From JAHFPN01 sp036559465 (GTDB taxonomy: Bacteria > Pseudomonadota > Alphaproteobacteria > Rhizobiales > Xanthobacteraceae): DNA of 17,160 nucleotides. Positions 1 through 8,106 of the stretch are shown here, in pieces. Under the pieces are notes generated by a model, which ran no database searches, was not told the DNA's origin, and saw only the letters and a program-made list of their open reading frames with translations. Positions within the stretch are counted from its first letter, which is position 1. Each line of letters opens with the position of its first letter. The position numbers and the translations under genes were made by a program. The DNA lies in contig DATBTC010000074.1 of the NCBI GenBank assembly GCA_036559465.1, positions 1-17,160 on the forward strand. Reading direction: 5' to 3'.

Positions 1-1118
1 AGCGCATAGGAGCCGACCAGGAAGCTCTTGGCCTTCACCAGCTCTTCGGCCGTCGGCCCTTCGGCGGCGATGCGCCTGATTTCCTCTGTAATAACCGCAA
101 GCGATTCGGCCGCGCGGTCATTGCGGGTCGATACGCTGCCCATGAACAGCCCGGCATGGTCGAGCGGCGCGAGATAAGAGTGGACCGAATAGGCCAGCCC
201 GCGCTTTTCCCGTATCTCGCGATAGAGCCGGGAGGAGAAACTGCCGCCGCCAAGGATGTGGTTCAGCACAAAGGCGGGTATGAAATCGGGATCGGAACGC
301 TTGAGCCCAGTGCCGCCGAAGGCAATCACCGTCTGCGGTACGTCGAGATCGATGACCTCGCGCAATCCGAGCCCCTGGGGCGCCGCCTCGGCGATCAGCG
401 CGAGCTTCGGTTCGGCGGGTAATGCGCCAAATGCCTTGTCGATCAGCACGGCGAGCGCAGCCGCGTCGATCGCGCCGACCACGGCAATCTTCAAGGTCGA
501 GCGCGCAAGCACCTGGCCTATATAACGCTTGATATCCTCGACCACGATCTTCGGCACCGAGTCGAGCGTGCCCTGCACCGGCCGTCCGTAAGGATGGTTG
601 GGGAAGGCGCGGGCGAACCAGCGCTTCGATACGATATCGCCGGGGTTGGTCGATTGGCGCCGAAGCCCGGCAAGCATACCGGCGCGCACGCGCTCCACCG
701 CGTCGGCGTCGAAGCGCGGCGCGGTGAGCGCGAGCCGCAAAAGCTCGAAGGCCTCGTCGCGATTTTCCGAAAGCGTCCTGAGCGAGCCGCGCAGCGTGTC
801 GCGCGCGGCGCTGAAGCCGAGGCTGATGGCGCGCGCCTCCATGCGCTCATGGAATGCGCGCGCATCGAGCTCGCCGGCGCCTTCGTCGAGCAGCGAGGCC
901 GCGAAACTGGCGACGCCGGGCTTGTCCTCGGGATCCTGATTGGCGCCGCCCTTGATGCCGAATTGCAGCGACAGCATCGGTAGCGTGTCGTCGCGCACCA
1001 GCCAGGCTTCGATCCCGGCCGGCGTCACGATGCGTTCGATCTTGGCCGCGCGCGAGGCGTCGGGGGCGGCGGAAACCAGGGCTAAGCTCATGATTGCGAG
1101 GACCAGGCGGCGGATCAC
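1..1118 (-). CDS. M16 family peptidase-like protein, non-catalytic subunit (3' end cut by window edge)
   Basis: I translated this frame by hand from a GTG at 1116-1118; it stays open to the left edge (372 codons visible, C-terminus missing). The N-terminus (VIRRLVLAIMSLALVSA) looks like a signal peptide, so the product is probably periplasmic. The fold is that of the M16 pitrilysin/processing-peptidase family, but the zinc motif HxxEH is lost: at residues 71-75 the sequence reads S-F-A-A-S within GVASFAASLLDEG. The second-half motif REKRGLAY (about residues 303-310, with R306 and Y310) is intact. In known two-subunit M16 enzymes this Arg/Tyr pair sits on the subunit without zinc and contacts substrate. 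The GTG overlaps the stop of the upstream M16 gene by four bases (GTGA, 1115-1118), so translation is probably coupled. Inference: it pairs with that neighbour as a heterodimer. The substrate is unknown. Confidence 0.88.
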   Translation of the reverse strand, partial: MIRRLVLAIMSLALVSAAPDASRAAKIERIVTPAGIEAWLVRDDTLPMLSLQFGIKGGANQDPEDKPGVASFAASLLDEGAGELDARAFHERMEARAISLGFSAARDTLRGSLRTLSENRDEAFELLRLALTAPRFDADAVERVRAGMLAGLRRQSTNPGDIVSKRWFARAFPNHPYGRPVQGTLDSVPKIVVEDIKRYIGQVLARSTLKIAVVGAIDAAALAVLIDKAFGALPAEPKLALIAEAAPQGLGLREVIDLDVPQTVIAFGGTGLKRSDPDFIPAFVLNHILGGGSFSSRLYREIREKRGLAYSVHSYLAPLDHAGLFMGSVSTRNDRAAESLAVITEEIRRIAAEGPTAEELVKAKSFLVGSYA

Positions 1119-2482
1119 GTGCGCTTCTCCGGCGGGGCCGGTGTCTTGATGAGATGACCGGTCACGGCGCGCCGTAGATCGAGATAGTTCTTCGCCGCGC
1201 CGCGCACTTCTTCTACGGTCACGGCACGGATGCGGTCGGGCCAGGTCTTCACGTGATCGACGGAAAGGCCGACCATCAGCGTAGCGCCGTAGATGCGCGC
1301 GAGCATCGCCTGGCTGTCCTGCGAGTAGATCGTATCGGCGATGAGCCGGGTCTTGGTTCGCGCCAGCTCTTCATCGGTCACGCCGTTGGTCGCAACCTCG
1401 GCGATGACGGCATCGGCGGATTTCTCGAGATCGTCGAGCGAAACTCCCGGACGCGGCGAGGCATAAATGCCGAAGCTAGTCGCGTCGATAGCCGTGCCCT
1501 GGTACCAGGCGCCGGCATTGGCGGCGATCCCCTTCTCGACCACGAGCGCCCGATAGAGCCGGCTGGTGGAGCCGTTGCCGAGAATCTGGCTCAGCACTTC
1601 GAGTGCCTCGCCTTCGCCCGGTTTGGCAGTGCGATACGATGGCACCAGATAGGAACGGCTCAGGCTCGGTTGCGCCACGCGCGCGTCGGCGAGCACCACG
1701 CGCCGGTGCGCCAGCGGGTTCGGCTCGAGCGGCCGCATACGCGGCTTGATCTGCGACTGCTTTGCGAGCTTGCCGTAGGTCTTGTCCGCGAGCGCGCGTA
1801 CCTCGTCGGCGCCGATATCGCCGGAAATCACCAGCACGGCGTTGTTCGGCGCATAGTGCCGGCGATAGAACGCGAGCGCGTCCTCGCGATTGAGCTGACG
1901 AATCTCATGCTCCCAGCCGATCACCGGCCGGCCATAGGGATGATTGACATAAAGCGCGGCCTGCGCGGCCTCGGAGAGTTGCGCGCGCGGATCGTTGTCG
2001 GTGCGGCTGCGGCGCTCCTCCAACACGACCTCGCGCTCCGGCAACACGTTTGCGTCGGTGAGCACCAAGCCGGTCATGCGGTCGGCTTCGAATTCCATCA
2101 GAGTGCCCAGATGCTCGCGCGCGACGCGCTGGAAATAGGCGGTGTAATCGGGCCCGGTAAAGGCGTTCTCCTGCCCACCGATGGCGGCGACGACCTGGGA
2201 GAATTTGCCGCCCGGATTTTTGGCGGTGCCCTTGAACATCAAGTGCTCGAGGAAATGCGCGATCCCCGACTTGCCCTGCTCTTCGTCGGCGGAGCCGACG
2301 CGATACCAGATCATGTGGGTGACCACCGGCGCGCGGCGGTCGGGAATCACGACCACCTCGAGGCCGTTCCCGAGCACGAAGCGGGTGATATCGGGCCCGG
2401 CCGTCGATGCGGGCGGTATGGCGATCGTGGCGGTTCCGGCGATGGCGAGCGCGGCAATGGTCTGCATCAAAAACCTGGGCAC
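1115..2482 (-). CDS. M16 family zinc metallopeptidase, catalytic subunit
   Basis: Periplasmic insulinase-type zinc peptidase of about 455 residues, a normal length for single-unit bacterial M16 proteins. The zinc motif HFLEH is at residues 76-80 and the third-ligand glutamate lies in VVLEERRSR near residue 155. In the second half, where the partner has RGLAY, this protein has GIAANA (about 318-323), so the Arg/Tyr substrate-contact pair is missing. The two M16 genes are therefore complementary. I chose the GTG at 2480-2482 because it gives MPRFLMQTIAALAIAG followed by PASTAG, a proper signal peptide with a positive charge. An ATG at 2465-2467 is possible but leaves a signal with no basic residue. 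The frame is open further upstream (to about 2683), but that part overlaps the preceding gene and looks non-coding. It ends in a GTGA overlap with the second M16 gene. Confidence 0.9.
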   Translation of the reverse strand: MPRFLMQTIAALAIAGTATIAIPPASTAGPDITRFVLGNGLEVVVIPDRRAPVVTHMIWYRVGSADEEQGKSGIAHFLEHLMFKGTAKNPGGKFSQVVAAIGGQENAFTGPDYTAYFQRVAREHLGTLMEFEADRMTGLVLTDANVLPEREVVLEERRSRTDNDPRAQLSEAAQAALYVNHPYGRPVIGWEHEIRQLNREDALAFYRRHYAPNNAVLVISGDIGADEVRALADKTYGKLAKQSQIKPRMRPLEPNPLAHRRVVLADARVAQPSLSRSYLVPSYRTAKPGEGEALEVLSQILGNGSTSRLYRALVVEKGIAANAGAWYQGTAIDATSFGIYASPRPGVSLDDLEKSADAVIAEVATNGVTDEELARTKTRLIADTIYSQDSQAMLARIYGATLMVGLSVDHVKTWPDRIRAVTVEEVRGAAKNYLDLRRAVTGHLIKTPAPPEKRT

Positions 2483-2597
2483 GGGATTCAGAATCTCCGG
2501 CGCGGACTGCGCCCTGTTGCCGATCTCCGGTCGCTGGATCGGCGCGACGCGCAGCGATGCACGGCGCGCCTCGGAGCGAGAATGAGCAAGCAGCTCA

Positions 2598-3275
2598 CTA
2601 CTTCGTCTTATCTCCGTCCGCCAACTGCTTATCCATGACATTGCGAGGTGCGGTGGACGGCTTGTCCTTTTCGACCACGCCATAGGGCGCGTTTGGGGAA
2701 GGTGTCTGGTATCCGGCCGGCGGTTCGGTCAGTCGCGTGCGCGGCGGCTCGCCGGTGAAGGCGATCGGCTTCTCCTGTTCGTACTTGAACATGCCGAAGA
2801 ATCCTTTCGGCGCCGCCTGCATCTCACGGCCGGCGGTGATCTCCTCGCCGACCTTCGTAGCCGCAGCGGGTCTGCCGGTGCGAGCGATGGTGCCGCGGCG
2901 GATCTCCGCGGGCGTGAGCCCGCGACCGGTATGGAATTCGCCGCGCCTTTGGTCGATCGGCAACTGGTCGTAGCGCTTCTGCTCGCGCTGACGCGCGATT
3001 TCGGGATCGGCCGGCCAGTCGGGAACTGCGGCGGTGATATCGGTGGGGCTCTGCGGCAACGGCAACTCGGCGCCCGGCGGCACCACCAGCGGCGGGCGCT
3101 CGCGGTATTCGATGTCGGGCGTATCGCCCGGGATCGCGAGCAGTCCGAAATTCCCGAGCATGCGTTGCAGCGGCGTCGGCCCTCCGTCCTGGGCCGCGAC
3201 CGGCGCGGTCCAAGCGCAGCCGAGCGCCAATGCGAGCGGCATCGCCAGCAGCGTGTGCGAAAAGCGGCTGCGCAT
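2598..3275 (-). CDS. DUF3035/BamF-like exported (lipo)protein
   Basis: A 225-residue secreted protein. The ATG at 3273-3275 is preceded by a strong ribosome-binding site (AAGGAGAAGGGAG). The N-terminus MRSRFSHTLLAMPLALALGC gives a signal peptide ending in Cys20. The region after it holds PDIEYRERPPLVVPPGAELP (about residues 50-70), which resembles the core of the DUF3035 family, described as BamF, a lipoprotein of the alphaproteobacterial outer-membrane beta-barrel assembly complex. The rest is rich in proline, charged and low in complexity, probably disordered. The lipobox is imperfect (A-L-G-C rather than L-x-x-C), and a second possible cleavage site, V-A-A before Gln29, lies downstream, so lipidation is uncertain. 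It starts 34 bases after lspA, the gene for the lipoprotein signal peptidase. The family assignment is from memory of the motif; the BamF role is inference. Confidence 0.7.
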   Translation of the reverse strand: MRSRFSHTLLAMPLALALGCAWTAPVAAQDGGPTPLQRMLGNFGLLAIPGDTPDIEYRERPPLVVPPGAELPLPQSPTDITAAVPDWPADPEIARQREQKRYDQLPIDQRRGEFHTGRGLTPAEIRRGTIARTGRPAAATKVGEEITAGREMQAAPKGFFGMFKYEQEKPIAFTGEPPRTRLTEPPAGYQTPSPNAPYGVVEKDKPSTAPRNVMDKQLADGDKTK

Positions 3276-3309
3276 TGCTCCCTTCTCCTTAATTCGGATC
3301 GTTGGCCGA

Positions 3310-3804
3310 TCAGCCCGTAGATGGCGGCCTTTTCGTGGCACCGCCGAATAGAGCATCGTACAAGAGCCCCACGACCCCGGCAACGATGGCCGAATCGGCG
3401 ACATTGAAGACATACCAATGCCAGCCGAAGGCGTGCAGCGAGACGAAATCCACCACCGCCCCATGAATTAACCGGTCCACCGCATTGCCGATGGCCCCGC
3501 CGATCAGGAGCCCAAGCGCCAGGGCGACCAGCCGGGAGCCGCTGCGGCCGAGCCAAACGACGAACAGACAGGCCGCCGCGAGACTGATGGCGATCAGCAC
3601 ATAGCGCCCGAGATCGCTGTCCTGCGGCCACAAGCCGTAACTGATGCCGCGGTTATAGGTGAGCACCAGATCGAAGAACGGCAGGACCGATAGCTTGTCG
3701 CCCGGTGAGAGATTCAGCACCTGGAGAACGACAAACTTGGACGCCTGATCGGCAATCAGCACCGCCGCGGCGATCGCCAGACCGAATCGGAGCTGGCCGC
3801 GCAC
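3310..3804 (-). CDS. lspA: Lipoprotein signal peptidase (signal peptidase II)
   Basis: Inner-membrane aspartyl protease that removes the signal peptide from diacylglyceryl-modified prolipoproteins. At 164 residues it has the usual length, with four transmembrane segments at roughly 8-26, 66-84, 93-108 and 133-151. The family motifs are present: DQASK (19-23), YNRGISYG (50-57), GNAVDR (106-111), the catalytic Asp119 in GAVVDF and the catalytic Asp137 in FNVADS. The start is a GTG at 3802-3804. Its likely ribosome-binding site (GGCGGAG) overlaps the ileS stop codon, and only five bases separate the two genes, so lspA is probably translated by ribosomes finishing ileS. The order ileS-lspA is conserved in many bacteria. 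Confidence 0.97.
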   Translation of the reverse strand: MRGQLRFGLAIAAAVLIADQASKFVVLQVLNLSPGDKLSVLPFFDLVLTYNRGISYGLWPQDSDLGRYVLIAISLAAACLFVVWLGRSGSRLVALALGLLIGGAIGNAVDRLIHGAVVDFVSLHAFGWHWYVFNVADSAIVAGVVGLLYDALFGGATKRPPSTG

Positions 3805-3809
3805 TCCTG

Positions 3810-6797
3810 CTACTCCGCCGCGCGCTGCGTGGCGTAGAACTCGCGCAGCGCCTGTGCGTCGCGCGGCGTTACATCGGGATATTGCTTATCCGAGCCGACG
3901 GCAGGCGAAATTTTCCACGAGCGGGCGCATTTGGTGCCGCGGGCGCGGTTGGTGACGACGGCAACACCCGGCACCTCGGGAAGCCGGAAGGCGTCCGCCG
4001 GGCCCTCGCCTTCGACAAGCGTCGCGGCCGAGGTGATGCATATTTCGGCGAGATCAACGTCGACCAGTGCCGCGAACAGATCGGAATCGGTGACATGGAC
4101 GAACGGGTCCGCTTCTAGCGAAGCACCGATGCGTTTTTGCGCGCGCTCCACTTCCAGTGCACCGGTTACGACCCGGCGCACGAGACGGATTTTCCGCCAT
4201 TTCTCGGCGAGCGCTTCGTTGCGCCAGCGCGCCGGAACCTTCGGGAAGGTTTCGAGATGCACCGATCCGGTCTCGGAAGGATGGCGCACGAGCCAGACTT
4301 CCTCGGCGGTGAACGCCAGCACCGGCGCCAGCCAAGTACAAAGACATTTATGCAGCTCGTCGAGCACCGTGAGGCACGCCTTGCGCGTCACCGAAGAGAT
4401 CGGGTCGCAATAGAGCGCGTCCTTGCGCACGTCGAAATAGAACGCGGACAGCTCCGTGTTCATGAACGAGTTGAGCGCGGCAAACACCCGCTTGTAGTCG
4501 AACTCGGCGTAGCCGTGGCGCACCGCTTCATCGAGCTCAGCGAGCCGATGCAGGATCAGCCGCTCGAGCTCAGACATTTTCTCGAACGGCACGCGGTCCG
4601 TTTCCTTGAAATGGTGCAGGCTGCCCAGGAGCCACCGCAGCGTGTTGCGCAGCTTGCGGTAAGTCTCCACGAAATTCTTGATGATTTCCGGACCGAAGCG
4701 CACATCATCAGCATAGTCCGAGGCGGCGGCCCACAGCCGTAAGATATCGGCGCCCGAATTGCGGATGACCTCGTCGGGCGATACGACGTTGCCCTGCGAC
4801 TTCGACATCTTGTCCACGCCCTTCTCGTCGAGCAGGAAACCGTGGGTGAGCACGACGTCGTAAGGCGGAACGCCCCGCGTGCCGCACGATTCGAGCAGCG
4901 AGGACTGAAACCAGCCCCGGTGCTGATCGGAGCCTTCGAGATACATCACCGTGTCGCGCCCGCCATCGCGCGTGCGCTTGACCTTCAAGTCCTCGCGTAC
5001 CTCCAGCGTAAAGGCGTGGGTCGAGCCGGAATCGAACCACACATCGAGGATGTCGTTCACCTTCTCGTAGCCGGCAGGATCGTATTCGGGCTTGAGGAAG
5101 CGCGCGCCATCCTTGTCGGCGAACCAGGCATCGGCGCCTTCTTTCTCGAACACTGCGGCGATACGCTCGTTCACGCGCTTGTCCTTCAGGATTTCCTGCG
5201 TTTCTTTGTGCACGAACACCGTGATCGGCACGCCCCAGGCGCGCTGGCGCGAGATCACCCAGTCGGGCTTTGCCTCGATCATGCCGTTGATGCGGTTCTC
5301 GCCGTTCGGCGGCACCCACCGCACGGTCTTGATGCCGTCGAGCGCGCGCTTGCGCAGCGTGTCGCCCGGCCCCGCGATGTCTTTATCCATCGCGATGAAC
5401 CATTGCGGCGTGTTGCGGAAGATGATCGGCTTTTTCGAACGCCAGGAATGGGGATATTGATGCTTCAGGCGTGAGCGCGCGATCAGCATGCCGGCGTCTT
5501 TGAGCGCATTGATCACCGCCTCGTTGGCGTCGCCCTTTTCCCCCTTGTCGGTAAGCACGCGCTTGCCCTCGAAGCCCGGCGCCTCCTTGGTGAAACGACC
5601 GTCGGCGTCCACCGTGAACGGGATGCGCGTTTCGATGCTGCGCTTCTCAAGTGCAGGCGCGTTCGCGGTCCAGATATCGAAGTCATCGCGGCCGTGGCCC
5701 GGCGCCGTATGCACGAAGCCTGTGCCGTCCTCGTCGGTGACGTGGTCGCCTTCGAGTAGCGGAACAACAAATTGATAACCGGGATTTCTGCTACGCAGAG
5801 GGTGTGCGCATTCCGCCCCCCTAAGGTCGGGGCCAGTCAGGGTGCGTTTGAGTTCATAGCCACCGATATCGACTCTAGCTGCCTTGAATACCTCGGCAGC
5901 GAGCTTCGTAGCGACGACGTAGTATTCGCCAACCTTCGCCCAATTTCCTTCCGGAACAGCTTTAACCTCATACAAGCCGTACTCGATTTTTGGCGAAAAA
6001 CTGATCGCTCGGTTGCCTGGGAGTGTCCACGGCGTAGTCGTCCATATGAGGACAAAAGCATTACGCCTTATGCGATCCCACTCATCGACGTCTTCACCTT
6101 CAAATTTTGCCTTTGGTTCTAACTTGGTGACCGGAAACTTCACCCACACCGTATCACTGGTGTAGTCCTCGTACTCGACCTCGGCCTCGGCGAGCGCGGT
6201 CTTTTCGACCACCGACCACATCACCGGCTTCGAGCCGCGATAGAGCTGGTCGCTCATGGCGAACTTCATTAGCTCGCGAGCGATCTGCGCCTCGGCCAGG
6301 TAGCTCATCGTGGTGTAGTAATTGGCCCAATCGCCCACGCCGCCGAGCCGCATGAACTCGGCGCGCTGCACCTCGACCCAGTGTTGTGCGAAGTCGCGAC
6401 ACACGCGCCGAAACTCGATGACCGGGACCTGGTCCTTGTTTTTCCCCTTGGCGCGATAGTCCTCCTCGACTTTCCATTCGATCGGCAGCCCGTGACAGTC
6501 CCATCCCGGCACGTAGTTCGAATCGTAGCCGAGCATCTGCTGCGACCGCACCACGAGGTCCTTGAGCAACTTGCCGAGCGCGGTACCCATATGGATGTGA
6601 CCGTTCGCATAAGGCGGCCCGTCATGCAGGATGAAACGGTCGCGGCCCTTGCTCGCCTCGCGCATGCGCTTGTAGAGGCCGAGCTTCTCCCAGCGCTCCA
6701 AAAGTTTCGGTTCGCGCTCGGGCAGCGCGGCGCGCATCGGAAAATCGGTCTGGGGCAGGAACAGCGTGGCGCTGTAGTCGCCGGCTTTGTCGGTCAT
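3810..6797 (-). CDS. ileS: Isoleucyl-tRNA synthetase
   Basis: Cytosolic class I synthetase (995 residues) that charges tRNA-Ile and edits mischarged valine. The signature HIHMG is at 67-71, after PPYANG, and KMSKS at 663-667. The CP1 editing domain holds WTTTPWTLPGN (252-262) and VHTAPGHGRDDFD from about 362. The tRNA-binding C-terminal half ends in a degenerate zinc ribbon: the first half reads KCARSW, with the second cysteine replaced by serine, and the second CxxC is replaced by PDVTPRDAQ. Bases about 5760-6120 (residues about 226-345) are clearly less GC-rich than the rest, with codons such as AGA, AGG, CTA and GTA that neighbours avoid, yet the frame is intact. It starts at ATG 6795-6797, 178 bases after ribF, and is followed by lspA. 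Confidence 0.98.
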   Translation of the reverse strand: MTDKAGDYSATLFLPQTDFPMRAALPEREPKLLERWEKLGLYKRMREASKGRDRFILHDGPPYANGHIHMGTALGKLLKDLVVRSQQMLGYDSNYVPGWDCHGLPIEWKVEEDYRAKGKNKDQVPVIEFRRVCRDFAQHWVEVQRAEFMRLGGVGDWANYYTTMSYLAEAQIARELMKFAMSDQLYRGSKPVMWSVVEKTALAEAEVEYEDYTSDTVWVKFPVTKLEPKAKFEGEDVDEWDRIRRNAFVLIWTTTPWTLPGNRAISFSPKIEYGLYEVKAVPEGNWAKVGEYYVVATKLAAEVFKAARVDIGGYELKRTLTGPDLRGAECAHPLRSRNPGYQFVVPLLEGDHVTDEDGTGFVHTAPGHGRDDFDIWTANAPALEKRSIETRIPFTVDADGRFTKEAPGFEGKRVLTDKGEKGDANEAVINALKDAGMLIARSRLKHQYPHSWRSKKPIIFRNTPQWFIAMDKDIAGPGDTLRKRALDGIKTVRWVPPNGENRINGMIEAKPDWVISRQRAWGVPITVFVHKETQEILKDKRVNERIAAVFEKEGADAWFADKDGARFLKPEYDPAGYEKVNDILDVWFDSGSTHAFTLEVREDLKVKRTRDGGRDTVMYLEGSDQHRGWFQSSLLESCGTRGVPPYDVVLTHGFLLDEKGVDKMSKSQGNVVSPDEVIRNSGADILRLWAAASDYADDVRFGPEIIKNFVETYRKLRNTLRWLLGSLHHFKETDRVPFEKMSELERLILHRLAELDEAVRHGYAEFDYKRVFAALNSFMNTELSAFYFDVRKDALYCDPISSVTRKACLTVLDELHKCLCTWLAPVLAFTAEEVWLVRHPSETGSVHLETFPKVPARWRNEALAEKWRKIRLVRRVVTGALEVERAQKRIGASLEADPFVHVTDSDLFAALVDVDLAEICITSAATLVEGEGPADAFRLPEVPGVAVVTNRARGTKCARSWKISPAVGSDKQYPDVTPRDAQALREFYATQRAAE

Positions 6798-6937
6798 GGA
6801 CGGATCTCGCGGAGGGCTCGGGTTGAGGTGACGGCTGCGTGTCGCCGGCTCCGCCCGTGCCGAAGGCTCAGGCGGATGCCGTGCCCGTAATTCGCGAAAT
6901 CGCTGTTGCCGGTATCGAGCGCGCGTCCATGGCAGGC

Positions 6938-6966
6938 GTAGTAGCAGGCGTGCCGATTCCCGGCAA
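6938..6966 (-). promoter_or_regulatory. Possible sigma-70-like promoter for ileS
   Basis: On the minus strand TTGCCG (6961-6966) and TACTAC (6938-6943) are separated by 17 bases, in the 178-base gap between ribF and ileS, about 140 bases before the ileS start. Neither box is a full consensus match and GC-rich alphaproteobacterial promoters are poorly defined, so this is only a candidate. The gap has no other convincing gene or terminator. Confidence 0.25.
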
Positions 6967-6975
6967 GACCGCGCA

Positions 6976-7935
6976 TCATCGGGCCGCCGACAGGATCGCC
7001 CGCGCTTTTTCGCTGTCGCGCTTCATCTCGGCGACTAGCGCCTCGACCGAGGCGAACTTGGCCTCGGGCCGGATGAAGTCGAGGAACTCGACCGTGAGCG
7101 CATGGCCGTAGAGATCGCCCGAGAAATCGAACAGATAAACTTCCAGCAGCGCTGCCCCATCGTCGAATTGCGGCCGGCGGCCGAAGCTCGCCACTGCATC
7201 GAAGCTCTTGTCGCCAGCATAGGCGCGCACTGCATAAATCCCGTGCTTCAGCCCACACGCCGGATCGAGCGCGATATTGGCGGTTGGGAAGCCGAGCTCG
7301 CTGCCGCGCTGCGCGCCGCGGATCACTTCACCTTCGACGAACCAGGTATGGCCGAGCAGCTCGGACGCATCGCGCACCCGGCCTTCGCCAAGCGCCGCGC
7401 GGATCAGGCCCGACGAGAGCGGTCGGCCGCCTTCCAGAAGTTGCTGCACGAGCTGCACCTCGAAGCCGCGCCTCGCGCCCTGCTCTTTAAGAAATTCCGG
7501 CGTACCCAGCCGCTTCTTGCCGAAATGGAAATCGGCGCCCACGACCACCCCGCGAATGCCGAGCCGCTTCATCAGAATGTCGGCGACGAACGCTTCGGCC
7601 GAAACCTCCGCGAGTTCGGCGTCGAAGCGCATCACCACCGCGCCATCGAGCCCCGCGCCCGCGAGCAGCCGCAGCTTCGCGGGCTCGGGCGTCAGCCGGA
7701 ACAGGGGCTCGTTCGGCCGAAAGAACATCCGCGGATGCGGCTCGAAGGTGAGCGCCAGCGCCGGCACCTTCGCGGCCTTGGCGCGAGCCGTCGTCGCATC
7801 GATTACGGCCCGATGGCCGCGATGCACGCCGTCGAAATTTCCGATCGCGATGAATCCGCCCTTGAGCCGCGACGGCATCGGGTCGCGGTCACGAATTACA
7901 GTAAAGACGGTCGAAATCGGCGGGGGAACGGCCAT
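6976..7935 (-). CDS. ribF: Bifunctional riboflavin kinase / FAD synthetase
   Basis: Makes FMN from riboflavin and then FAD from FMN, in the cytosol. The N-terminal FMN adenylyltransferase domain has the nucleotidyltransferase motif GNFDGVHRGH (residues 32-41) and SSGLIRAAL (about 174-182). The C-terminal riboflavin kinase domain has GSELGFPTANI (211-221) and HGIYAV (231-236). At 319 residues from the ATG at 7933-7935 it has the normal family length. A GTG at 7960-7962 would add nine residues and cannot be excluded; neither start has a strong ribosome-binding site. It lies upstream of ileS in the same direction, an arrangement also seen as ribF-ileS-lspA in other bacteria, and is divergent from the cheY-like gene. 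Confidence 0.96.
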   Translation of the reverse strand: MAVPPPISTVFTVIRDRDPMPSRLKGGFIAIGNFDGVHRGHRAVIDATTARAKAAKVPALALTFEPHPRMFFRPNEPLFRLTPEPAKLRLLAGAGLDGAVVMRFDAELAEVSAEAFVADILMKRLGIRGVVVGADFHFGKKRLGTPEFLKEQGARRGFEVQLVQQLLEGGRPLSSGLIRAALGEGRVRDASELLGHTWFVEGEVIRGAQRGSELGFPTANIALDPACGLKHGIYAVRAYAGDKSFDAVASFGRRPQFDDGAALLEVYLFDFSGDLYGHALTVEFLDFIRPEAKFASVEALVAEMKRDSEKARAILSAAR

Positions 7936-8025
7936 GGGACCAGGGTTCGGGAGGCGGCGCACCGTATGCAGCGACCTTAGGCTCTACAAGGCCTGCAGCG
8001 CGCCGGATATCGCGGAAACAGCCAG

Positions 8026-8040
8026 TTAACGCAATATCAA
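8026..8040 (+). promoter_or_regulatory. Possible CtrA-type binding site upstream of the cheY-like gene
   Basis: TTAA, seven bases, then TCAA (the consensus of the alphaproteobacterial cell-cycle and motility regulator CtrA is TTAA-N7-TTAA, so seven of eight defined bases match). It lies 67 bases before the cheY-like start in the 171-base gap shared with the divergent ribF. CtrA controls motility genes in many alphaproteobacteria, which suits the position. A short AT-rich motif can arise by chance, so this is a prediction only. Confidence 0.35.
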
Positions 8041-8106
8041 GTCTGCCCACCTACCGTTTACGCAGGGGCTGCTGCAAACCGCGCGGCCCCAGTGCGGAGC
8101 GAATCG

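Noticed and set aside
1253..2638. Long open frame on the plus strand (461 codons)
   Set aside because: It is antisense to the M16 catalytic gene. Its translation is low-complexity (His, Arg, Gly rich) with no family motif, a common by-product of GC-rich codon bias.
2483..2683. N-terminal extension of the M16 catalytic gene
   Set aside because: It overlaps the end of the BamF-like gene, has no motif, and would bury the signal peptide about 70 residues into the protein.
6794..7258. Minus-strand frame spanning the ribF/ileS gap
   Set aside because: It lies mostly within ribF in another frame, is Arg/Ala rich with no motif, and has no ribosome-binding site.
7102..8029. Plus-strand open frames of 250-292 codons opposite ribF
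   Set aside because: They overlap a certain ribF on the other strand and show no recognisable domain.
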